Positions 1-29,339 of a stretch of 64,000 bases of DNA are shown here, in pieces. Source of the DNA: Lota lota (taxonomy: Eukaryota; Chordata; Actinopteri; Gadiformes; Lotidae); the NCBI GenBank assembly GCA_026745465.1, contig JACYXH010000017.1, forward strand, positions 893,198 through 957,197. Direction: 5' to 3'. How positions within the stretch are numbered: position 1 is the stretch's first letter; the number at the start of each line of letters is the position of its first letter. The position numbers and the translations under genes are program-made. The notes beneath the pieces are model-generated. The model saw nothing but the letters and a program-made list of their open reading frames with translations, searched no databases and had not been told where the DNA came from.

Positions 1-9534
<9,534 letters not shown>

Positions 9535-9647
9535 GGTGGCAGCTTACTGTCAGGCAAAGATGGAAAATGTTTTGATGTATCTCATATGGTATTGTCCTCA
9601 AGTTATTCTCAAAGAGATTGGTATGGCCGAGATGAAATAACTCTCAC

Positions 9648-9687
9648 CTTGTCCTTCTTCCCAATGAGAAATCTTCAAGTTTCAGCC
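9648..9687 (-). other. Gene A non-coding exon 2 (5' UTR)
   Basis: The minus strand shows an acceptor (TTTCAATTTCAG) before a 40-nt segment and a donor (GTGAGAG) after it. The same segment occurs at 24617-24656 in gene B. The next exon (9328-9546) carries 12 nt of leader before the ATG. A split leader with two non-coding exons is the usual arrangement of sarcomeric MyHC genes. Confidence 0.8.
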
Positions 9688-9882
9688 CTGAAATTGAAAG
9701 ACATGATATTGTAAACAGTTTAACTGATACTATTGTAGCACTCACTTCAATACAAATTCACATGACACATGAAAGTTTACAACTTTTGATGAGGAATAGT
9801 GTATTTCATTGTAATTGCAGATTCATAGTCCTAAAAATACAATCAAACTGAATGACATTCATGACTCATTCAATAGATCATA

Positions 9883-10050
9883 TTTTTTTGCTTTATTCAT
9901 GACAGATACAGTGAGAGTTAGACAGGAAGATATTGGAGAGAGAGAGGGTAGGACTCGCAGCAAATGACCGTTGCCTGGAAATTAACCTAGGTTGCTGCTT
10001 TAAGGACTGAGCCTTAATTATATGCACTCTACCTGGTGAGCACAACAATC
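9883..10050 (-). mobile_element. tRNA-derived SINE in intron 1 of gene A
   Basis: Read on the minus strand, the element starts with a tRNA-like A box (GCTCACCAGGTAGAG) and has a B-box-like GGTTAATTTCC. It continues with 'TTTGCTGCGAGTCCTACCC', a CT-rich body and an 'ATAAAGCAAAAAAA' tail. I recognise this plan from memory as a common teleost tRNA-derived SINE; no database was searched. Gene B lacks it at the equivalent place and has a different insertion there, so it arrived after the A/B duplication. Ends are approximate. Confidence 0.65.
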
Positions 10051-10500
10051 GATACTTTTTACTCAAAACAATCTCTAAATTAAACACCAATAGTGAGAGT
10101 CAAATTTTTTATCAAATATTTGGATGAGTGAGATCTGTTACATCGCTCTGCATTACCCTCTAGCCTTAAGTGGTTGAAAAAGTGTTTATTTTCAAAACAG
10201 GCTGTATTGAAAATAAATAGTATAAATACATCAATACGGCTGTGATAACACCGGCTAATACCTAATTTCAACACGTCATTCACATGACATCAGAATGTTG
10301 TCATGATTAAGAACAATGTATACATTGTAATTGCAGGTTTATAGAAAATGCGGCGGAAGAATAAAAAAGAAAAAAGAAGAAACAAGATTACAATAGTGTT
10401 GCTTGCTTTGCAACCACACTAATCAAACAGTTTCAATTGAACATCAAACTATTCATCAAAGGTTTGATTTAAAGAGAGCTTTAGCGTCACTCTGACTTAC

Positions 10501-10532
10501 CACCAGTTGTTACTTCCTCAACTGCCCTGCAA
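10501..10532 (-). other. Gene A non-coding exon 1
   Basis: The donor on the minus strand reads CAACTGGTG/GTAAGTCAG at 10501. The 5' end is estimated at about 30 nt downstream of the TATA box at 10557-10566. The sequence ACAACTGGTG next to the donor is conserved in all four genes. The transcription start itself cannot be seen directly. Confidence 0.7.
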
Positions 10533-10549
10533 GCTGTTCATCCCTCTTC

Positions 10550-10605
10550 GGGTCCTCTTATATACTAGACCGCAGGGTAACACACACTCAATATGGGCAT
10601 GAGGC
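10550..10605 (-). promoter_or_regulatory. Core promoter of gene A: TATA box and degenerate CArG-like site
   Basis: On the minus strand TAGTATATAAGAGG places a TATA box at 10557-10566, about 30 bp before exon 1. About 25 bp further upstream is CTCAATATGG (10587-10596, plus strand), a CArG-like site with two departures from CC(A/T)6GG. Gene B has the same sequence. The C promoter has a perfect CArG box at the matching place. SRF binding is inference. Confidence 0.75.
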
Positions 10606-10874
10606 GCAAACCCTCTAATAGATTTGGTTTACATTTGCTATGTGTTCTGTACAAACTATTGGGCTGATTTGCAAATAGCAAATTAACACATGCAATGAAG
10701 AACAATTAATACAATTATAGCGATAGTGTGATGTAGGATCAGTGTAATCTATATACACATTTAGCTCTATAAACAGTTTGATGAATGCAGTTTATTGTAC
10801 AAGATAGAACAACATGCTGATTAACTCATTTAATTAAAAAAAAAATTATTCACATTATTTTTTGAAGTTGCCTA

Positions 10875-11110
10875 TTTCACCTTTCTTAAAGATACTTGAA
10901 CATTAAGAATGTCACCCAAAGTTGAAGTCAAACTCTATAAATAAGACATGGTAACAGGTTTCCGCTTCTAAGACCTTAAAGGGATGCTTACTGCTTACAA
11001 CACTCTAGACTATGTGCTTCAATGGGGAAACCTGATCTCTTTCTATGGGTGTTGTGTTGCAGTATGTAAATAGGATTTTTGAGTTTTCAAAATCATGTAT
11101 CGTGCCAATC
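10875..11110 (-). promoter_or_regulatory. Conserved upstream block of gene A with MEF2-like site
   Basis: CTATAAATAA at 10935-10944 fits the MEF2 consensus and lies about 375 bp upstream of the TATA box. Around it are phrases that recur upstream of gene B and near MyHC relics: 'ttaagaatgt' before the site, then 'gcttactgcttac', 'gatctctttctatgggtg' and 'tgttgcagtatgta'. Recurrence in the same relative place suggests a muscle enhancer; this is inferred from conservation and one motif only. Confidence 0.55.
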
Positions 11111-11929
11111 TTGTCAACCGCCTTGGTTTGCTGCACAATTTAGGATGTAAGTGGAGCTTCATTATAAATTGTATTATTGAAAATAATTACACATTTGTAT
11201 TAATGAATAAATACATGCAACTGTGAAAAAATCAATTATTTCAATTTAAAATTTCAATTTAAAATTAGTTTTCAGTTCTTAATAGGCATACTTTTTCAAA
11301 GAAATGTCAAAATATGTTTTTTAATTTTGCATCTCTTCATTTCCATTAATGGGCTGTTGGGACCTCCAGTCCTATTCCCAAAGCCAAGAGCTTATAGGGA
11401 TCAGGGGGATGCATACTGTTTTTGAGTCTGACTTTTCTGCCAAACCATCAGATGTTTTTAATAATTCAACTGCAGGAATTGGCTGATAATAATTTCCCTG
11501 GAAGAACGCATTTGATTTAATAAAAGATATGCTTCTGACAAAAAGCTAATGAAAATAAGTCAGCAGCAGTATATTTACAATATTACATTATTCTTTTTTT
11601 GTATCCATACGATGTATTGTTTGGCTGTCTGATCTGGCTGTTTAAAATCACATTAATATTTGATGAAATATAATCAAACATCTAGAGCACACAATGACTT
11701 CAACCAATCAATACATTTTTGTTTGTGTAGCTAATTTTGTACACCAGGACCAAAGTCCTTTACATGTGCAAAAAAAAGAGAGAGAACTATACAATTAAAA
11801 TGCAGAATAAAAACGATTACATTGAAAATGTACGGTACTGGAGAAGGAATACAGAAAGACAGCATTAAAAACAATATGGTATTAAAAATAATTAATAAGT
11901 AATTAGTATGGTATCATAACTTAAATAAG

Positions 11930-12310
11930 ATGCATTTTAAAGCACTACAGAACAAGAACGTTTTCAGTCTAGATTTAAAAGTGGCAAGAGTTTCTGCAGA
12001 GCGAAGGTTTTATGGGAGTTTGTTCGTGCTATGTACGGCATGATAGGTAAAAGATGCTTCACCAAGTTTCGTCCTAACTATGGGAACAGTTGGGAGGCCA
12101 GGCCCTGATGACCTAAGCGGTCAAGGGGGTTCATTATCAGCGAGCATGTCAGAGATGTGTTTTGGCCCAGCGTTTGTAAATGATTTATAGCAGACATATT
12201 TTTAGGTAAATTCTGAGGTGCATAGGAACCCAGTATTGGAAGCTGAGTACAAGGGTTATGTGATCAGCCTTCTTAGTCTTTGTTATCGGTCTAGTTGCAT
12301 CATCTTTTTT
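11930..12310 (+). mobile_element. Decayed interspersed repeat, LINE-3'-end-like, between genes A and B
   Basis: Phrases such as 'aacgttttcagtctagattt', 'aagatgcttcaccaagtttc', 'gtcagagatgtgttttgg' and 'gtgatcagccttcttagt' resemble, from memory, the 3' part of a common teleost LINE-type repeat. No open reading frame remains. Family and orientation are uncertain without a repeat search. Confidence 0.45.
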
Positions 12311-12559
12311 GCTAATGGCTTGTCTAATGTTTACAAGCAAACTTATTACATGCATCAGTAGAAAGGAATTCAGAGGGTATGGCTGAGACTGGCCAAATCT
12401 TGCGGCTGTAGGTGTTTGAAGTGATTCTAGGAAATAATGCTATTTCACCAGCGTTGGACTAGCCATCTGTAAGTTCGGGAGAGATACAGAAGTGATGTAG
12501 CTCCAGCAGAGACGTTCGTCCGGCGTCATGGCCCTTTTGGGACTAATTTGAATTGAATT

Positions 12560-14320
12560 GATAAATGTATTTCTTAATATTGGCAACATTTTGGCTCTGT
12601 GCACATGGACTAGAGGGGCAGTTTGACTCCCTCACATGGTCGTTTTTTAGTTCCCTTCTGTCCCTGCCAATTCAATTAGTAAGGTATAATGTACAGCGAG
12701 CCGATCATTAGGAAAAAAAGGGTGAAGCACTATCCCAATGAGAAGCGGAGGGATCTTGAATCACTCTGAGGAAGTTTATTAAGTGCCTGCTTATTACACA
12801 GCTACTAAATAAAGAAATCAATAATTTGCCTCAGAATATAACATGTTTGATCATTATAAAGCATATAATTAAGAAAACACTCCCACTCCAATCAATGAGA
12901 GCTGCTATACTGAGCCTCAGACGCGCAGCAGACGTGCAGCAAAATGAGAAAATAGAAATCAAGTCCATTTTTACGCGCGTCGACACGTCCCTCTTTGAAT
13001 AAACGTGTTTTCAAAGAAAGTATGTATGCGTATATGTCAATTCATTTAATAATGTATAGTTGTAGTTGCATATTGCAGGGGGAAAAATGCCCTCCTTTCA
13101 AATTTGTTAATAAATATCTTTACTAGTAGTTGCTTTCCTGCATACAATTCCATTGTAATCTGGCTACACCGTAGGGTGTAGGCGGATAGGTGCATCATGG
13201 TCATGTGGCACCCCCATATCACACAAAATGAAATAACTGTACTTATAGTCCCCCCATATAACTACAACCCTGTGACCGTCTGCAGACTATGCACCTCTTC
13301 TTTACTCAATTTGTGATCATGGACGAGGTGCAGTTGATAGTCGAAGTAGAGAAATACAGCGAGTTGTACGACCCCAGACATTGTTTATACAAGGACAATT
13401 TAAAGAAAGACAACAATTGGAGGACAATTGCTGCTGTTATATGAGCTTCAGGTGAGTTTGGTTGGAAGATTGCCAATGAAAACATTGGCCCGTTAAATGA
13501 CTAGACATGTACTGTATAGAAGAATCCACTTGTGATTGTTCACAACATTGAAAAAGACCATATTAATACCTTATTTATCATGAACACCATTAGTAAATGA
13601 TTACTAGACATTAGTTAACTTTTAATTAACTGATAGTTAATGCTTATTTCTGCAATAACTAATATTAATTAATGGTTAATAATTGTTTCATCATTGTAAA
13701 GTTTTACCACTTCAGCAAATAACCTCGCTACCACACAGCACTTAATCCATTAATGGTTAACATAATAAGGCATATCCTTTTGGACACAGGACGTCAAGAT
13801 AGCTTGTTATTCACAGAGAAACACACGAAAACCAGCTGGCGTACTACACATTTTACAAGAGAACTACAAATCAGGACTGTATTGAAGCAATGATTAATGG
13901 ATCACCACCCCATTTAACATAGTTTCCATTCGATTAAACATGAGTGCATGTTTTTGTGCCAGTGTGAATCAGGAAGACAAGAGTACCTTTATTCAGTTTA
14001 AGAAATTGTTTTTTGGTTGTTGGTTCCCCAGTATGAATTGGTATCTCATCTCATACATGTACAGTAAACCTTCTACATGGCACACCTTTTGAATTATTTA
14101 ACAACTAACAACTGTACATATACTATTTCAGTGATTATTTTCTATTATAATATATTTCATAGGATCCATTTCAGAGTTGTGCTTATCTGTACAATTCTGT
14201 ATTCATATGAATGCCATTAATAGTGCCTGATCAGATTCTAATTCAAAAGTTGGTGAAATGGTGTTGAATGGCCCATTGTTATTCAAATTAATACATACAT
14301 CAGTGAAACGACCAACAAAA
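12560..14320. other. Intergenic DNA upstream of gene A and downstream of gene B
   Basis: I see no MyHC exon or convincing open reading frame. The segment at 13590-13720 is rich in TTAA/TTAACT words ('attagttaacttttaattaa', 'ttaattaatggttaataatt') and may be the decayed end of an AT-rich DNA transposon. The stretch 11110-11930 is equally featureless. Confidence 0.4.
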
Positions 14321-14339
14321 AAAGAGACTGGAATAATAT

Positions 14340-14345
14340 TTTATT
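14340..14345 (-). terminator. Poly(A) signal of gene B
   Basis: AATAAA on the minus strand (GCAATAAAATATT) lies about 80 nt downstream of the stop codon at 14423-14425. It is the first canonical signal after the stop, giving a short 3' UTR of roughly 100 nt, as is common for MyHC genes. Confidence 0.8.
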
Positions 14346-14422
14346 GCAGCTTACAATTTACAATAAACAAGAAGTCATATTTTATGACATGTCTTTCTAA
14401 ATGTACAATGATGCAGTACAAC

Positions 14423-24511
<10,089 letters not shown>

Positions 24512-24616
24512 GGTGGCAGCTTACTGTCAGGCAAAGATGGAAAATGTTTTGATGTATGTCATATGCTCAAATTGTTCTAATAGAGATCAGTTTGGCTTAG
24601 GTAAAATAACTCTTAC

Positions 24617-24656
24617 CTTGTTCTTCTTCCCAATGAGAAATTTTCAAGTGTCGGCC
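24617..24656 (-). other. Gene B non-coding exon 2 (5' UTR)
   Basis: Acceptor TTTCAATTTCAG and donor GTAAGAG flank a 40-nt segment on the minus strand, matching the gene A exon at 9648-9687. The coding exon 24305-24523 adds 12 nt of leader (TAAGCTGCCACC) before the ATG, a good initiation context. Confidence 0.8.
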
Positions 24657-24861
24657 CTGAAATTGAAAGACGTGATATTTCAAATAGCTTAACAGATACC
24701 ATTGTAACACTAACAAATAACTTAATTCAATAAAATTGTACATGACCTATGAAAGTTGTAACATTATGACAAGGAGCAGTGCATTGTAAATGGTGGTTCA
24801 TATTTCTAAAAATACAATCACACTGCATGACTGCATTAGTCATTCAATAGATTATAATTGC

Positions 24862-25906
24862 TTAAAGGACCAGTGTGTATAATTTAGTGGCATCTAGTGG
24901 AACGGACTTGGCAGAAATGGAATATAACATTCATAAGTATGTTTTAATTAGTGTATAATCCCATTAAAATTTGAATCATTGTGTTACCGTTACCTTAGTT
25001 TGAGCCCTTTATATCTACATGTGGAGTGGGTCCTCTTCCACAGAGGCCGCCATGTTGAACCACCATTGTTCTATAGTAGCCCAGAACGGACAAACGGCTC
25101 TAGAAACAACGCATTCTTAAGAAAATGCATTTTGGTCTAGGAGTTGTAGGAAGGAGTGGGGCTGCCCATAGCTGCGGGCTATTTGTGATTATTGTGTAGG
25201 AGCGTTATAATCAGCGATGATTTAAATTAAATGCGCCACACACTGTGGCATTATACTATGTATCCAAGAATCAATCAAGATCAATACATAAAACAGATAG
25301 CGATAATTATAGGTCTATGAATGCAGTTTACCACTATGGATGCAATAAAAGGACTGTGTGTAATACAATTAAAAGGCTGTTATCTCCGCTATATCCTACA
25401 ACATGTGCAGTGTCCATGGTGACTATGTCTAAAGATACCTGACTGTGATTGGTTAAGCAGATTTATTCGCAAGCTAAAAAGACAAGTACAAATTAGATCC
25501 TGGTGCACGTAGAAGTCCCTTTTCCGCAAAATCAGTGGTACTTTCCCATTCAGCTCCATGATTTGCTATTATTTTATTGACGTGGGAAAAAACGTAACGA
25601 ACAATCGCGATCAATAAAATAGACATTTAATTGTAAGCTATGACCTATAGTTTTACATTTACAGACTATGCAACTAAATACAATTCATAAATCTATCAAA
25701 GAACCTCATCAATTCACACTTGGCTACTCGACACTGTCATAGACAAGAACATCATTTTGGCATAACTACAGGCACCTTACACAATACAGGCCAGTACAGG
25801 CCACCGTAGTGGTAGGAAAGGGAGGGGTGGGGGGGAGGTTTCAGTTGGTTGCAATCTGCAACCTCCCCGCTAGTAGCCACCTCAATTTTACACACTGGAC
25901 CTTTAA
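24862..25906. mobile_element. Non-autonomous DNA transposon (MITE-like) in intron 1 of gene B
   Basis: The left end starts TTAAAGGACCAGTGTGTA; the right end, read on the minus strand, starts TTAAAGGTCCAGTGTGTA. Similarity of the inverted ends extends to about 40 bp (including GTGGCATCTAGTGG versus GTGGCTACTAGCGG). The 1,045-bp interior has no transposase-like frame. TTAA at both edges would fit a piggyBac-type target but does not prove it. Gene A lacks the element. Elements with these ends are familiar to me from teleost introns, from memory only. Confidence 0.8.
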
Positions 25907-26084
25907 AACAATCTCTAAATTAAACACCAATATCAAGTGAGAGTCAAACTAAACATAGAATATTAGAATTTGTGACATCTGTTACATTCCTCATTAACCA
26001 CTAGTACTAAATGGTTCAACAACTTTTTTAATTCCTTGTGAATTGTCACAAAAGGCTGTAGCCAGTAGAAAAGCTATACATACA

Positions 26085-26350
26085 TCAATACAGCTATATT
26101 AGCACTAACAAATAACTTATTCCAATACCAATTCACACCACAACAGAAAGTTGTACCACTTTCATGAGGAGGGACATTGTATTTCATTGTAAATGCAGGT
26201 TAATGTTCTTAAAAATACAACACACTGGATAGCATTGATTATTAATTCAATCAATTATTTGTGATAAAATAATCTCTAAATTACACAACAATATTAAGTG
26301 AATGTCAAACAGAGCATTAACGTTTTTAATGAATGAGAGCTGTAGCATCC
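26085..26350. repeat. Second copy of the duplicated intron-1 segment in gene B
   Basis: The segment shares 'cactaacaaataactta', 'cattgtaaatg' and 'aaaatacaa' phrases in order with about 24700-24860, and 'ataatctctaaatta' with the flank just right of the MITE-like element. Gene A has the equivalent pair of copies, so the duplication is older than A/B. Confidence 0.55.
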
Positions 26351-26361
26351 CTCTGACTTAC

Positions 26362-26395
26362 CACCAGTTGTTACTTCTTCTACTGCCCTGCAAGC
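26362..26395 (-). other. Gene B non-coding exon 1
   Basis: The minus strand reads ...ACAACTGGTG then the donor GTAAGTCAG at 26361. The 5' end is set about 30 nt downstream of the TATA box and is an estimate. Confidence 0.7.
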
Positions 26396-26409
26396 TGTTC
26401 ATCCCTGTT

Positions 26410-26465
26410 AGGGTCCTCTTATATACTAGACCGCAGGGTAACACACACTCAATATGGGCATGAGG
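26410..26465 (-). promoter_or_regulatory. Core promoter of gene B
   Basis: A TATA box (TAGTATATAAGAGG on the minus strand, about 26418-26427) and an upstream CTCAATATGG CArG-like site match the gene A promoter almost base for base. The sharing indicates that A and B kept the same core promoter after duplication. Confidence 0.75.
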
Positions 26466-26754
26466 GGGAAACCCTCTTATAGCTTTGGTTTATATTTCAT
26501 TTTTGTTCTGTACAAACTATGGGGTTAATTTACTATTTACATGCAAAGGTATGAAATGCAATTCATTAGTATGAGTACTAATGATAATGCATTGCTTATT
26601 CTATCTTAAATTATAGCACACCGCACAGTTTTATGTGTACAGATTTGTTACCGTTCAGGATACAGCAAATCCAGAATTTCAATAATAGTTTTCCACAAAT
26701 TAATATTGAATATTTTTTCATTCATATTACACTTTGAACTGCCTATGTAATCTA

Positions 26755-26985
26755 TCATTTAGATACTGCAAATTAAGAATGTTACATCAAATAAAAGTAA
26801 AAATGTATGAATAATACACGTAAACAGATTTACATTATTTGGACGATACCTGACAGCCTTAAAGTAATAGTCAGTGCTTACCACACACCATGCTTCAATG
26901 GAGCAACCAGATCTCTCTTTATGGGTGTACAGTCGCATGTATTTACAATTTCTAAGCATTAGCACCCATCACTATGGCTTACTTC
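26755..26985 (-). promoter_or_regulatory. Conserved upstream block of gene B with decayed MEF2-like site
   Basis: The block aligns with 10875-11110: 'gatactgcaaattaagaatgttac', 'cagtgcttaccacac', 'agatctctctttatgggtgt' and 'cgcatgta' occur in the same order. The MEF2-like CTATAAATAA of gene A corresponds to GTATGAATAA here (about 26807-26816), with two changes. If the site matters, gene B may be regulated differently from gene A. Confidence 0.5.
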
Positions 26986-26999
26986 AAAATTTTCAGACA

Positions 27000-28900
27000 G
27001 ATGGAGATTGGCTTTACAAAATAATTGTTTTTGTCAACCCCTTTTTTGTGTCTTTGTCCGTCACTGTGTTGGTGGGACTTGGTGGGAAAGTTTGAGCAGC
27101 TTTAGATAACTCTGCAAAACATTAAGAGGACTGGGGGCATTGAGCACAGTTGCTCCACATTGTCATTGACTTTTGAAGTGTTGAGAGCAACTGCTTAAAC
27201 ATAGCATATGTTTCACAGAACCTCACCCTCACATATTATCAGCATCAACTGAACTACTTACCCATTAAAATACTCAAAAATTCCTTCCTTAATGTTCCTT
27301 GTACATATATTCCACAAATCGATTGGTATTAATAGTTTACACAAATGTAAAATCCAGGTGTTAAATGTTATTACTTTCCCCCACAAATGTCACATGGATC
27401 TTCTTTCCATCACGTTTCATATAGCCCACAATTTAACCAAGGTTAAGTTTACAGATTTATTTTATATGGTGGTCTGATCGAGGCCATGGCATTTAGTACA
27501 TCACATTTAAAGATTTGTTTTAAATGTACACAGTTGTTATTGACCTAATAGCATTTTGAAATAGTAGAGTAAGGTGGAATTTATTATAATAGAAAAAAAT
27601 CTTTATTGTCCCTGTAGGAGATTTGTGTCACATATTCTGCTGTCAACACGCACAGAGACCGGTCGTTATAAGCTGCGTGACCTTTCAGTGGGTCGTACGT
27701 CAGCAGCACTAAAAGGTTGAGCTCAACTCCACCTCTAAGCTTATTGTTGGCAACAAAGCAGGTTACAGACCAGGCAGTCACCAAGTCAGTATACAGATGC
27801 TTTAGCATGGCTAGCTAGCCATACGCACAGGTAGAATAAAGTGGGAGTGGGCAAGGGATAATGAGTAATTACTTACAGACGTGGGTGAAGTGCACTCAAA
27901 TAATGCACCAAAATACCTGGTGAAACACACTGGAATTCTCAGACTCCATAATACTGTCACCCACATATCCTGTTATATCAGTGTTAAATGAGTTCCATTT
28001 GAGTTCCACCCGGATGCTATATAGTGTTATAGCATTGTGCTAGGCCTATGTATTACCTTTAAATTGCTCCAATATATGTGGGTTGCTTTTCAAACAATTC
28101 CCTTTTTTAAATGTTGTTACCCTGTTGTATTCTGAGAAGCTGCCCATAAATTCACATTTACATGTAGCAGACACTTTTGGATCTGAGGGTGTCTGCACCA
28201 GTCTTTGGGTCATTCTGTTTTGTTTACTACTTACATAGCAAGGTATAGTGGGCTAATAGTGGGTAAAAATGTTTGACACTGATTTAAGGCTATTGAGAAC
28301 TATAATGGTAGCATACTAATATTTTTTTATATTTTATACTTTTATTAGTTTGTGAGGACCCTCACATAGTGGAATGTGTGCAGTATGCGTTGTATTTCCC
28401 ATGTACCGATCATTATTATAGGGCATGAAAATGAATACAAATAATTTAATTTGAACAGATAATTGAGCAATTAATCCATGCCAGACCATACAAATGAACA
28501 CATGAACACTTGGCAAAAACAATGCCAACATTTGGACACAAAAGACTGGTGGCTTTGAAACCAAGATAACTTTTTATGAGGCTAACGACAGACTGTAAAA
28601 AATCGGCAAATCTCAATTTTGAGATTTAATCTGATGAATTAACTCTGTTTGGAAATGCATAGTATAACAAATCAGTATAATCTATATAATAATGTCATAA
28701 ATCTGACGGCAGATGAGCTCAGATCTGGGTGAACAGGTTATTCCATGTTGCTGGAGGCAGGATCTGTAATCTGTAAGCGTGTGATTGACAAACACAAACT
28801 CGGCCATAAGTAGTAAACTGTAAGAAAATATTTTAATAAAGGTTTTAAATCAACAATGTTTATTGTAGACTGCACTGTAGACATACACATTTGATGTGTT
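27000..28900. other. Intergenic DNA upstream of gene B; nothing gene-like seen
   Basis: No MyHC exon or convincing frame was found. The segment at about 27590-27850 begins 'ctttattgtccctgtaggag', a phrase seen at the ends of some teleost repeats, and may be a repeat fragment. The rest shows no structure I can name. Confidence 0.35.
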
Positions 28901-28928
28901 TGAACGATCTCCTGATTTAATTTTAAAC

Positions 28929-29032
28929 CTGAATCCAGCACCTTGGTCTTCTTTTCGTCACCACCCACTGAGGTGGAAGCAAAGAACTGGATGACATTCA
29001 GACGTTCAGTCTTTCCATCAACGGATTCTTCA
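28929..29032 (-). pseudogene. Relic of the P-loop exon of a lost myosin heavy chain gene
   Basis: On the minus strand it reads EESVDGKTERLN followed by VIQFFASTSVGGDEKK, clearly related to [29 protein letters not shown] of genes C and D. It is about 104 nt against 112-115 nt in the intact genes. The Walker A glycines are lost (GESGAGKT became EESVDGKT). The acceptor AG has become AC, while the donor GT survives. The following intron (29033-29080) still resembles the gene A intron ('ttttacattgtc'). Upstream of that it joins directly to a conserved upstream block, so the leader and first coding exons are deleted. Confidence 0.88.
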
Positions 29033-29184
29033 GTTGCTATAGAAAATGAGAAATCTAAACATTTATACATTGTCATTTTTCCTGAGATACGATCTAATTG
29101 CATCACCATTACACCCGTCCCTTTCCTTCAGACAAGTTTCCTTCCCACTATAGAATCAGAGCCAGGGGGCGGGACTACAACCAT

Positions 29185-29335
29185 AACAGGCAATCCTTTA
29201 GGAATGCTTAGTGCTTACTACACACAAGACTATATGGGAAACAAGATCTTTCTATGGGTGTAGTGTTGCATGTATATATAATTTTCGAAAACTCATCACT
29301 TTGTGTTACAGTCTTGTCAATAGACTTCCAAAAAG
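29185..29335 (-). promoter_or_regulatory. Orphan upstream block next to the P-loop relic
   Basis: 'caggcaatcctttaggaatg', 'cttagtgcttactacacac', 'gatctttctatgggtgtagt' and 'gttgcatgta' match the upstream blocks of genes A and B and the relic block near 32940. It lies about 150 bp from the P-loop relic exon and is the decayed control region of a lost gene. The MEF2-like site is not recognisable. Confidence 0.6.
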
Positions 29336-29339
29336 TGCA

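Larger units (their letters stand above)
9547..10500 (-). other. Gene A leader introns, with an internally duplicated segment and a SINE
   Basis: This stretch holds introns 1 and 2 around the small exon at 9648-9687. Intron 1 contains two diverged copies of one segment, about 9735-9870 and 10250-10350, sharing the phrases 'cattgtaattgcag' and 'ttcacatgacat'. Between them lies a SINE (9883-10050). Gene B has the same duplication but a different insertion between the copies. No coding exon was found here. Confidence 0.6.
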
